A DNA stretch of 39,823 nt from positions 1 to 39,823 of the forward strand of contig DDVI01000076.1 of the NCBI GenBank assembly GCA_002345205.1. Reading direction: 5' to 3'. The number at the start of each line of letters is the position of its first letter. Within the stretch, counting starts at the first letter, position 1. Positions 22,934 through 30,789 of the stretch are shown here, piece by piece. The DNA comes from Bdellovibrionaceae bacterium UBA2316 (lineage in GTDB: Bacteria; Bdellovibrionota; Bdellovibrionia; Bdellovibrionales; Bdellovibrionaceae). The translations under genes were made by a program, and so were the position numbers. The notes beneath the pieces were generated by a model. The model was not told the origin of the DNA, ran no database searches, and worked only from the letters and a program-made list of their open reading frames with translations.

Positions 22934-23779
22934 TTAGTGCGACGATTCCTGCGAAACTTCCTCAGCCTGCAAATTCTCACCAAGGCGATAACGATCTACT
23001 AAGTTTTCGTCATTCGTTGGGAACGAGAATAGCAAAGTATGTACGTCCGAGTTATTTTCTTCTAATGTAATGCTAATATAGTAATAATCGTCAAACTCGG
23101 TCTCCGTGTATTCTTTAATGAATGTCACAAATACATTTCCATCGTGGTCTGTTTTTCTCCAAATTTCATCCGGGGATTCGATCGTGTCTTCCCGAGTTTC
23201 TAGAAAGTTTTTGAATTTTTCTAGAGGAATATCTTTTTCCGTTCTTAACTTTAACATCGATTTAAACAAACCGATCGAAAGTTCATCATTTTCTAAAATC
23301 GAGTCGCCGTCTAACCCTGCAAAGTGTTTGATTTCCATGTCGTGACTGAAAATCATTTCCCCGTCCTTAAACGCCTCTGCGGTTTCTTTAAACTTTGTTG
23401 GGAAATGTGAAAGTACGAAGGTTGGGTTACGTTCTTTTGTAGATAGAAAAACGATGGCTACGTAGTCATAACTCATTGTGTTTTTATTAATTGTTTTAAC
23501 AAAAACGTGAATGGGGGCTTTTTTGAAAAAGGTTTCCATCAACCAGATTTCATCAGGATCACTCAATGTTAGGTCTAAGCTGTCTTCTTCTTCCACTTGT
23601 TCTTCATCGGTGAAATCATCAGGGCGGCGAATTGTTTGATACAATTCTTCGATGCGCTGAATTGGCTCTTCGAAAAACTTAAACACCTTATCTTCAGAAT
23701 CAAAAACTAAGTTCTTGTCTTCATCGATCACGAACAACTCCTGAATCTTTTTTTTGCCTCTATTTTTGGACTTCTTCAT
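22934..23779 (-). CDS. Acidic cytoplasmic protein with two PBECR2-like repeats
   Basis: 281 aa with no signal peptide. A basic N-terminus (KKSKNRGKKK) precedes an acidic linker (57-70). Two related modules follow: DPDEIWLMETF...YDYVAIVFLS...FVLSHFPT (residues 74-128) and SPDEIWRKTDH...YYYISITLE...TLLFSFPT (202-255). The PDEIW / YVAI / SFPT pattern resembles PBECR2, a predicted RNase-like fold of the Barnase-EndoU-ColicinE5/D-RelE group often found in phage and toxin proteins (known family, assigned here by eye). Activity is uncertain. The frame is open to 23923, and ATG 23779 is preferred because the upstream residues look non-coding. Divergent from the small gene at 23932. Confidence 0.7.
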   Translation of the reverse strand: MKKSKNRGKKKIQELFVIDEDKNLVFDSEDKVFKFFEEPIQRIEELYQTIRRPDDFTDEEQVEEEDSLDLTLSDPDEIWLMETFFKKAPIHVFVKTINKNTMSYDYVAIVFLSTKERNPTFVLSHFPTKFKETAEAFKDGEMIFSHDMEIKHFAGLDGDSILENDELSIGLFKSMLKLRTEKDIPLEKFKNFLETREDTIESPDEIWRKTDHDGNVFVTFIKEYTETEFDDYYYISITLEENNSDVHTLLFSFPTNDENLVDRYRLGENLQAEEVSQESSH

Positions 23780-23931
23780 CTTCTCATCATTACTGTTTTC
23801 ATGAGGTCGAGCAATCCCTTGGTGTCGTCCCAAGGCAGAATGACAGAGTAAGTCAACTTGCACAGTTTTCGATTGAAATAAGTCAAAACACACATCAGCA
23901 TTAAGGTGAGGATAAAAACGCAAACCTATGG

Positions 23932-24294
23932 ATGGAGGCGCTGTTGTCTACGGAATCAAATAATTCTGCACCTTTCGACAAAAATATGTTTCAAGAACAA
24001 GCTTTAGAGAAAATGGAAGCTATTTTGAGCCAAGCCGCAATGGGAATTCATGTGCTGTTTGATAAGGCAACGATTACCGCTGCTTACAAAGAAGTCACTG
24101 ATGAGAAAGACTTTTACGATTTTGATAAGGTAAAAGTTATTCAAGACTCCATGACAGAGCTTATCTCTAGAAAAACATACTTCGAAAAGTTAGCTTACCT
24201 ACAATCTTTGGATAAGACGTCGCTTATACTACTAGTACGTGCTTATTTTCATATCGTTGAGAACAACGTTTTAGCCTCTCAGCAAAAACACTAA
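23932..24294 (+). CDS. Small helical protein of unknown function
   Basis: 120 aa, mostly helical and charged, with no signal peptide or known motif (FQEQALEKMEAILSQAAMGIHVLFDKATITAAYKE; SLILLVRAYFHIVENNVL). ATG 23932 is given, but TTG 23944 has a perfect GGAGG five bases upstream and may be the true start, shortening the protein by four residues. It is divergent from the PBECR2-like gene, with starts about 150 bp apart, so shared control is possible. A role as partner of that protein is conceivable but unsupported. Confidence 0.6.
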   Translation: MEALLSTESNNSAPFDKNMFQEQALEKMEAILSQAAMGIHVLFDKATITAAYKEVTDEKDFYDFDKVKVIQDSMTELISRKTYFEKLAYLQSLDKTSLILLVRAYFHIVENNVLASQQKH

Positions 24295-24500
24295 TCCAAC
24301 GTTTCCGGAAGTCTCAATTTAAGACTGTGGCTTCCTAGTTTTAATTCGAAACGCAATTTTCAGTTTTCTGAAAACCCTTTAGACGATTTTTTTATATTTA
24401 TGTTTAGTGTCGCCTATTTAGAGGCCCAAATAATTACACTCACGCCATTTTTCTCGAACTCTACGATCGTCTAGTTTACGATGATCATGGGTGGTGAAAA

Positions 24501-25715
24501 ATGAGGACGTATAATTTCAAGACATTCACAGCTACAGTTGGTTTAGGTTTAATCATGGGGTTAAACATTTCGTGCTCTCAAGGAGCGTCCGAAAATATCA
24601 AAGCAGAAATCGCGGTGACGGCTCAAGACTCAGAAAAGTCTATCTATAATAATAATGCCTATCCCGTAAACAAACTGGTGTGTGATCCATTCGATCCAGA
24701 TCCAGTACCGTCGCCAAAGCATGGTATCAAATCTTCTTTGTGGTTCCGCGGCTTCAATCAACCTATTTATCAGAACGTAATGAGTTATATCAACAACTAC
24801 ACTCATTCCGACCAAACACTATTCTTTAACTCGGTAAATGTACCTACACGCATGTTCTATGACGGCTTCCCAATAGAATCCGGGGACGTTGTTCGCGATG
24901 ATTTAGGCACACAACTCATTGAATACTTCGCGATGAAGTTTGAATCGCAAATCGTTTTGGGTGAAAACGACAGCGAAGGCCTTTATGAACTAGCTATGTT
25001 ATCCGACGATGGCACCATATTAAAAATTAAAGATCCAGATAACGTTATCAACGATCCAAATAATCCAAGTGCCTGGGAAACCCATATTAACAACGACGGC
25101 GACACGCCAACACGCATGAAGTGTTCGTCTCGTCTAATCAACATGAAAAAAGACAAAAAGATAGCTATGGAATTGCTATACTACCAAGGCCCTCGCTATC
25201 ACATATCGAACATGCTGATCTGGCGTAAAGCGACCCAAGCGGGTAAAGATGCGTATTGCAACCATTCAGGCAATCAATACTTTTTTAATCCAAATAACAA
25301 CTCAGCTCCGCTTAAATGGTTAGATCTAGAGGCTCGTGGATGGAAAGTTTTAGGCAGTGCCAATTACCTACTACCAGAGAGTGGAAACTCTAGCTCAGAA
25401 GATGGCGATACCGATTACAACGCATGTTATAACGGAACGATCCCCGTAATCTCGAACTTCCAAGTGATTGAACAGCTCTCTAACGAAGTTTCGTTCTCTT
25501 GGAAAACAGATATCAAGGCCGTTTCGTTAATGATGGTAACGAACTTAGACACGGGTGAAAAAACGGTTACTCAAACGGATAACGTTCTTCGAACAACCCA
25601 TCAAATTATGATCACTGGACTCAAAAACAACACAAACTATCGATTCCAAGTTGTGGCGATTTCAGAAGATTTAGGCCGCGCCATTAGCCCAGCCATCGAT
25701 CTTACTACTTTCTAG
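24501..25715 (+). CDS. Lipoprotein with PA14-like and fibronectin III-like regions
   Basis: 404 aa. Signal TATVGLGLIMGLNISC gives a lipobox (NISC). Residues about 75-250 carry a PA14-like beta-sandwich pattern (LWFRGFNQPIY, YFAMKFESQIVL, GLYELAMLSDDGTILKI, MELLYYQGPRYHI), a fold that binds carbohydrate in other proteins. The last 90 residues form a fibronectin type III-like domain (IPVISNFQVIEQLSNEVSFSWKT, GLKNNTNYRFQVVAI). The mature protein is probably surface- or periplasm-exposed. Its target is unknown. Bdellovibrio genomes carry many such lipoproteins. A strong terminator follows the stop. Convergent with pilR. Confidence 0.78.
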   Translation: MRTYNFKTFTATVGLGLIMGLNISCSQGASENIKAEIAVTAQDSEKSIYNNNAYPVNKLVCDPFDPDPVPSPKHGIKSSLWFRGFNQPIYQNVMSYINNYTHSDQTLFFNSVNVPTRMFYDGFPIESGDVVRDDLGTQLIEYFAMKFESQIVLGENDSEGLYELAMLSDDGTILKIKDPDNVINDPNNPSAWETHINNDGDTPTRMKCSSRLINMKKDKKIAMELLYYQGPRYHISNMLIWRKATQAGKDAYCNHSGNQYFFNPNNNSAPLKWLDLEARGWKVLGSANYLLPESGNSSSEDGDTDYNACYNGTIPVISNFQVIEQLSNEVSFSWKTDIKAVSLMMVTNLDTGEKTVTQTDNVLRTTHQIMITGLKNNTNYRFQVVAISEDLGRAISPAIDLTTF

Positions 25716-25746
25716 TTATGGCCTTGATTTAAATGTTACCTAAAAC

Positions 25747-25772
25747 AAAAGGGGCTCAAAGCCCCTTTTTGT
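25747..25772. terminator. Bidirectional rho-independent terminator
   Basis: AAAAGGGGC (25747-25755) pairs with GCCCCTTTT (25761-25769) over a 5-base loop, with T-rich sequence after it on the plus strand and A-rich sequence before it. It lies between the convergent lipoprotein and pilR genes and can serve both. Confidence 0.9.
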
Positions 25773-25784
25773 TTTAATATTAGT

Positions 25785-25831
25785 TTTACTCTTCATCTAA
25801 CTCGCTGGTCTCTTTACTCTTCGTCTAACTC
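25785..25831. repeat. 28-bp-period duplication of the pilR 3' end
   Basis: Two 19-base copies (25785-25803 and 25813-25831) differ at one position. Each, read on the minus strand, encodes ELDEE followed by a stop. The pilR reading frame ends in the copy at 25814. The period is not a multiple of three, so the outer copy is not in frame. It is a recent tandem duplication. Confidence 0.7.
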
Positions 25832-27220
25832 ATCGTCACCCACGGTGCCAAGATTGTATTTTTCGATACGGTAGCGCATGGAGCGGAATGTGATGTTTAA
25901 TAATTTTGCCGCGCGCTTTTTAATGCCGTTCGCTTGATGAATTGCTTTGATGATCAATTCTTTTTCAATCTGGCCAATGATTTTATCTAAATCCACGCCA
26001 TCATCGGTAACTTCAATTTCATTTGATGATGCTAGTTTACGGCCCGTGCTTGTGTTCACCAATGGCGGTAAACTTTCAGGCAATACCGTCGACCCGCCCT
26101 CTAACGCCACGGTACGTTCGATCATATTTTCCAACTCACGCACGTTTCCTGGGTAATCGTATTTTTTTAAACTCTCCATCGCTTCGGTGCTAATCGACGA
26201 AATATTTTTATTTAATTTATCATTATATTTTTTCAAAAAATGATGAGCTAATAAAGGAATGTCTTCCTTACGCTCACGTAAGCTTGGTGTCTTAATATGG
26301 ATAACATTCAAGCGGTAATACAAGTCCTGGCGGAATGTGCCCTTTTGAACCATATCTTCCAAATGCCTGTTCGTTGCCGCGATAATACGGACTTCTACTT
26401 TAGTGTCTTCAGTAGAACCTACACGACGAATCACACGTTCTTGCAATGAACGAAGTAATTTAACCTGAATTGATAAAGGCAACTCGCCTACCTCATCAAG
26501 GAATAATGTTCCACCATCCGCTACTTCAAACAAACCTGGTTTATCTGCAATCGCGCCAGTGAAGGAACCCTTTTTATGACCGAACATTTCTGATTCCATT
26601 AAGTTTTCAGGAATAGCACCGCAGTTGATAGTAACAAACGGACGATCTTTCAACGGACCATTATAGTGAATCGCTTTTGCGATAACTTCTTTACCTGTTC
26701 CAGACTCCCCGGTTACCAAAATATTCGTAGGCGCCTGAGATACACGTTTGATTAAATCAAACACGTGGTGCATCGCTGGCGAGTTACCGATGATGTTCTG
26801 AAAAGAAAACTCTTTTCCAAGTTCTTTTTTTAAACTTCTATTTTCAAATTCTAAGTTTTTAGAACGAAGTGCATTGGAAATGTTAATGCGAACTTCATCA
26901 ATTTTAAACGGCTTAGTTAAATAATCATAAGCACCCATCTTCATAGCTTCGACTGCCGTTTCAGTAGTACCAAACGCAGTGATCATCATGAAAATAATTT
27001 CTGGAAAATCTTGTCTTACGTATTTAAGTAATTCGATACCAGTCATGTTAGGCATCTGTAAGTCAGAAATAATCATATCGAACGATTTTTTCTGAAGCAT
27101 CTCTTTTGCTTTTTGACCGTCTTCGGCTAACGTGATTTCGTAGCCTTCTTTGCGAAGCATGATTTCGAGGAATTCTCTTATTGATTCTTCGTCATCGACA
27201 ACTAAAATTTTTGCTTTCAT
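25814..27220 (-). CDS. pilR: Type IV pilus sigma-54 response regulator PilR
   Basis: 468 aa, NtrC type. Receiver domain 1-120 with phosphoacceptor D53 (IISDLQMP), acidic pair D9-D10 and K103. AAA+ domain about 143-370 has Walker A GESGTGKE (171-178), a sigma-54-contact loop GSFTGA in place of GAFTGA (218-223) and Walker B TLFLDEVGE. A Fis-type HTH lies at the C-terminus (IKKRAAKLLNITFRSMRYRIEKY). It activates sigma-54 promoters, classically that of pilA, when phosphorylated by PilS. pilS ends 38 bp upstream; SD AGGGG precedes the ATG. No pilA gene is in the window, so the target lies elsewhere. Confidence 0.9.
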   Translation of the reverse strand: MKAKILVVDDEESIREFLEIMLRKEGYEITLAEDGQKAKEMLQKKSFDMIISDLQMPNMTGIELLKYVRQDFPEIIFMMITAFGTTETAVEAMKMGAYDYLTKPFKIDEVRINISNALRSKNLEFENRSLKKELGKEFSFQNIIGNSPAMHHVFDLIKRVSQAPTNILVTGESGTGKEVIAKAIHYNGPLKDRPFVTINCGAIPENLMESEMFGHKKGSFTGAIADKPGLFEVADGGTLFLDEVGELPLSIQVKLLRSLQERVIRRVGSTEDTKVEVRIIAATNRHLEDMVQKGTFRQDLYYRLNVIHIKTPSLRERKEDIPLLAHHFLKKYNDKLNKNISSISTEAMESLKKYDYPGNVRELENMIERTVALEGGSTVLPESLPPLVNTSTGRKLASSNEIEVTDDGVDLDKIIGQIEKELIIKAIHQANGIKKRAAKLLNITFRSMRYRIEKYNLGTVGDDELDEE

Positions 27221-27258
27221 TTGGTCAATCCCCTATAGGAGTATTGTCCATAGGAAAT

Positions 27259-28857
27259 TTATTCTAAGCAAGGAAAATTAAACTCAAATTCAGTGCCTTG
27301 GCCTACCTGACTTCGAACATGAATTGTTGCGTGATGTGATTCTAAAATTTTGTGAGTCACTGCTAGACCTAGACCCGTGCCCTTGCTCTTGGTCGTGAAA
27401 AATGGTTCGAAAATTCTTTTCACCGTTTGTTCACTCATGCCCGAACCACTGTCCTTTACTTTTAAACACCATTGTTGATTTGTTTTCTTAAGTATAATAT
27501 CTAGTTCCGCCACGGGAACTTTATCCATCGCTTGCAATGCATTGATGATGATATTCAAGAACGCCTGTTTTAGCTTGTCGGAATATCCTTTAATCAAAGC
27601 GTTTGGTTCTATATCGATACGCATCTTCACATCTTTTCTGAGCTGCGCGTTTTGTTCAATGTTACTTAAAACATCGCGCAAAATCAGATTTAAATCACAT
27701 GGGTCAGTCGGATTTTTTGCCGGCTTAGCGTATTCCAAAAACTCAGTGATTAGATTATTTAATCGATCAATCTCTTTCAAAATAATCTTCATCAATTTTT
27801 TATCATCTTCGCCTTGTGTCGTCTGGCTTAACAGCTCTACACTTCCACTGATGCCAGCTAATGGATTACGAATTTCATGAGCCACACCCGCAGCTAACCC
27901 ACCAATCGCGGCTAGTTTTTCACTTTGCTTTAAGTGGAACTCCATCTTGCGCATCTGACTTAGATCTTCGATTACCAACAAAAATAGTCCTTCGGCTTTA
28001 GCGATGGGTTTTGCAACAATTTTAAAAATTGATTCTTCCGTTTCATTTTTAAAATCGACTTCTTTTGACAGCTCTTCGTGGGAATCTAGAGCAGTAATTT
28101 GACCCCACAGATTATTCAATGGCGGAAAAAACTCTGTTAACCGACCATTCGTTTTGATTAGTGGAAAAAGCATAATCGCTTTAGTATTCATTTGAACAAT
28201 ATGCGAGGCTCGGTCCAATGTCAAAAGCGCTACCGGAGACTTTTCTATGATTAACTCATAAAGATCTTCTAAAGATCGCAGCTGCCCTTCTTTAGTTTTT
28301 AATTCCGCTTCGGTTTGAAACAGTTTTTCACTCAGGTAACCCGACAATCCCGCAACACCGAAAAAGGCCAAATTATTAATCGTTAATGTAATAATACTAG
28401 CGATTGTTTTAAATTCAGGACCAAGAATTTGCACCCAGCTGTAATTAAAACTGGTCACCAATGCCAAAACGATTGCGCCTTTTCCTTTAAACAGAAAACT
28501 ACCTAAAATAATGTTTATAACGTGAAGTAAAAGGAAAAGACTTACCGATCCACTTGAAAAATAAACGTAGAGTGAGATCAAGAATGAATCTAATATAAAC
28601 GTCGAAAGCAGCGCCGTTGATTCATCAGGCATCGAATCAATTTTAAAAAATAGAATGAAATGAATCGCTAACCCGAGTCCTAAAACAAAAAACGAAGGCC
28701 CAAGCAACGCCCAGGATACAAAAGGGGCCTGCCAGAAATAGAAAAAAACCAAAACGACAAGCGCAAAGATATAGAGCAGTACTCGAACAGACTCTACTTG
28801 CCAACGCCGTGCCGTCGAATTAATTAGAGTCTGATCGGACGAACTAATTGCCTGCAT
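27259..28857 (-). CDS. pilS: Type IV pilus sensor histidine kinase PilS
   Basis: 532 aa. The N-terminal part (about 20-185) has several membrane spans (VLLYIFALVVLVFFYFW, FFVLGLGLAIHFILFF, TFILDSFLISLYVYF and others), as in PilS. A PAS domain (about 205-310, PVALLTLDRASHIVQMNTKAI) follows. HisKA has H327 in VAHEIRNPLAG. HATPase has NIIINALQAM, KDSGSGMSEQTVKRIFEPFFTTKSKGTGLGL. It senses an envelope or pilin signal and phosphorylates PilR. The frame is open to 28893, but ATG 28857 was chosen: it gives a 14-base overlap with pilC and an adjacent AGGA. Confidence 0.9.
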   Translation of the reverse strand: MQAISSSDQTLINSTARRWQVESVRVLLYIFALVVLVFFYFWQAPFVSWALLGPSFFVLGLGLAIHFILFFKIDSMPDESTALLSTFILDSFLISLYVYFSSGSVSLFLLLHVINIILGSFLFKGKGAIVLALVTSFNYSWVQILGPEFKTIASIITLTINNLAFFGVAGLSGYLSEKLFQTEAELKTKEGQLRSLEDLYELIIEKSPVALLTLDRASHIVQMNTKAIMLFPLIKTNGRLTEFFPPLNNLWGQITALDSHEELSKEVDFKNETEESIFKIVAKPIAKAEGLFLLVIEDLSQMRKMEFHLKQSEKLAAIGGLAAGVAHEIRNPLAGISGSVELLSQTTQGEDDKKLMKIILKEIDRLNNLITEFLEYAKPAKNPTDPCDLNLILRDVLSNIEQNAQLRKDVKMRIDIEPNALIKGYSDKLKQAFLNIIINALQAMDKVPVAELDIILKKTNQQWCLKVKDSGSGMSEQTVKRIFEPFFTTKSKGTGLGLAVTHKILESHHATIHVRSQVGQGTEFEFNFPCLE

Positions 28858-30064
28858 TTCCTGCCATCGAGAAAATCGGCAAGTACATCGCAATAACTAG
28901 AACGGCAATGATACCACCCAAAACAACCATTAATAACGGTTCAATTAACGAAGTCAGTGCCTTAACCGCCGTTTCAACTTCATCTTCATAGAAATCAGCA
29001 ATTTTATTTAACATGTTATCCAGGGTACCAGACTGCTCACCTACCGCGATCATCTGCACGACCATGTCCGGAAAAACTTTGTCTTTTGATAATGGTTGCG
29101 CAAAAGGTTTACCTTGCATGACTGAATCTTTGCAACGAATGAGCGATCGCTCGACAACTACGTTTCCCGCTGTACGCGACGCGATTTCAATCGCTTCAAT
29201 CAACCCAACACCGGAACTCAAAAGTGTCCCTAACGTTCGAGTCATACGAGCCACCGCCGATTTCCTTACGATTTCACCAAAAATGGGTGCTCTAAATAAG
29301 AAGGATTCAAACGCGGCCTTTCCTGCCGGAGTCGAAATGTACGATTTTATCGCAAAAGGAGTCGCTATGGCCGAACCTACTAAAACATACCAGAATTTAA
29401 TCATGGTATCAGAAAGAGCCACAACCATTTGAGTTAGCCAAGGTGGTTCTTTCCCACCCTGAGCAAAGAATTCTTGGAACTTTGGAATAATAAAAACTAA
29501 AATTGCCGCAATAACAACTATTGCAACCACAACGATAACCGCTGGGTACACTAAGGCACCTTTAACTTGGGCCTTAACTTTTTCATTCTTTTCCATGTAG
29601 GTCGCTAAACGTCCAAGAATACCATCCAAGATACCGGCCTCTTCACCAGCATGGACCATGTTCGCGTAGAAGCGATCAAACACGTTAGGAACTTGTGACA
29701 TCGAATCTGAAAGTTTCTTTCCCGATTCGATACTCTTTTTAACTTTTAACGCCGCGTCCTTTAAAATACCTGAACGAAGACCCTCGCTCAAAATTTTTAG
29801 TGCATCCACCACGGGAATCCCGGAATTAATAAGCGTGGCAAACTGACGAGTAAAAATCTGCAAATCTTTTACTTTAACTTTAGAAACAAAAAAACTATTC
29901 GCACCTTTAGGACCAAAATTGCCAAGCCCTTTAGAATTTACACGCACCACTTCAAGGTGCATTTGTCTTAGACGAGTTCGCACTTCAGTTTCATTTGTCG
30001 CTTCGATCTCGCCGTTGGTCATTTGACCATTCAAGTTCTTAGCCTGATATGAAAACTTAGCCAT
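28844..30064 (-). CDS. pilC: Type IV pilus inner-membrane platform protein PilC
   Basis: 406 aa, GspF/PilC family. Motifs IFTRQFATLINSGIPVVDAL, ARMTRTLGTLLSSGVGLIEA and AVGEQSGTLDNMLNKIADFYEDEV. Three spans: AVIVVVAIVVIAAILVFIIP, WYVLVGSAIATPFAI, and LLMVVLGGIIAVLVIAMYLPI. PilC is the rotating platform between the pilus and its ATPases. It resembles the gspF product in size and topology but has the PilC N-terminal FSYQAKNLNGQMTNGEIEA. Its start overlaps the stop of the PilT-like gene by one base and its end overlaps pilS by 14. Confidence 0.92.
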   Translation of the reverse strand: MAKFSYQAKNLNGQMTNGEIEATNETEVRTRLRQMHLEVVRVNSKGLGNFGPKGANSFFVSKVKVKDLQIFTRQFATLINSGIPVVDALKILSEGLRSGILKDAALKVKKSIESGKKLSDSMSQVPNVFDRFYANMVHAGEEAGILDGILGRLATYMEKNEKVKAQVKGALVYPAVIVVVAIVVIAAILVFIIPKFQEFFAQGGKEPPWLTQMVVALSDTMIKFWYVLVGSAIATPFAIKSYISTPAGKAAFESFLFRAPIFGEIVRKSAVARMTRTLGTLLSSGVGLIEAIEIASRTAGNVVVERSLIRCKDSVMQGKPFAQPLSKDKVFPDMVVQMIAVGEQSGTLDNMLNKIADFYEDEVETAVKALTSLIEPLLMVVLGGIIAVLVIAMYLPIFSMAGNAGN

Positions 30065-30786
30065 TAGATACCTACCTTCTTCAATAAAGAATCAAGATCT
30101 TGTGGGTCCTTTGAAAATTCAAAAGCCTTCTGAAGTGATATTTTTCTTCTGATTAATAACTGCAATAGACTTTGATTAAATGTCACTACACCATTTTCAT
30201 CGTCAATGTTACGAAGTCTTTCTTCAAAAGAATCAACACCTTTAGTGTAGATTTCTTTTTTTAACTCGGGACTGAGGGGAATAATTTCACCCGCAAATAC
30301 TGTCTCGTTGTTTTCTCCTTCGATTTCGTATTGCGAATAACTTAAAGACAATAAATCCAACATACGCCAAAACATATGTTGCGCACGTGCATCTGGGAAT
30401 AGGGAAAGTACTTTATGGATCGTGCTTACTAAAGATTGGTTGCAGAAATGCATGATAACCAAGCGACCTTCTTCAGCACATTCAATTGCCGCTTCAACTT
30501 CAAACGATTTCGAAATGTTTTCAAATATTAGAACCTCAGAGTCCTTTACCATTACGGAACCAGAACTCACCAGATCATCTATCGTTTTATAGGACCAATG
30601 CTTAAATGGCGATTTTACCGTATCGCGAAGGAAAACGGTGCCGGATCTTTTTTCAGAATCGAATTGCTTGATAGCGCTCAAGAAAAATTTTTCGATACCA
30701 GAGAATCGATTGCCATTCACCAATAGCAATCCCTGGCGTCGAGCCAAATTTTCTCGCATTACTTCGGGCATCAGAAAATCTTTCAC
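30064..30786 (-). CDS. PilT-like pseudo-ATPase lacking catalytic motifs
   Basis: 240 aa, GTG start 3 bp after the pilB stop. It aligns by eye with the C-terminal two thirds of PilT, the pilus retraction ATPase: RQGLLLVNG at Walker A, GRLVIMHFCNQS at the His box, then STIHKVLSLFPDARAQ, FAGEIIPLSPELKKEI and VTFNQSLLQLLIRRKISLQKAFEFSKDPQDLDSLLKK. The N-terminal PAS-like domain of PilT (about 100 aa) is missing. Walker A GPTGSGKS has become GNRFSGIE (25-32, lysine to isoleucine), the Walker B glutamate survives (E89) but its GE-RD context is gone, and the His-box histidine is Cys115. ATP hydrolysis looks impossible, yet the frame is intact and has the pilT position. Likely a structural or regulatory relic. 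Confidence 0.8.
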   Translation of the reverse strand: MKDFLMPEVMRENLARRQGLLLVNGNRFSGIEKFFLSAIKQFDSEKRSGTVFLRDTVKSPFKHWSYKTIDDLVSSGSVMVKDSEVLIFENISKSFEVEAAIECAEEGRLVIMHFCNQSLVSTIHKVLSLFPDARAQHMFWRMLDLLSLSYSQYEIEGENNETVFAGEIIPLSPELKKEIYTKGVDSFEERLRNIDDENGVVTFNQSLLQLLIRRKISLQKAFEFSKDPQDLDSLLKKVGI

Positions 30787-30789
30787 GTT

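Noticed and set aside
24307..24335. Hairpin after the small gene at 23932-24294 as a terminator
   Set aside because: Pairing of GGAAG with CTTCC is broken by a long imperfect middle, and no clear T-run follows.
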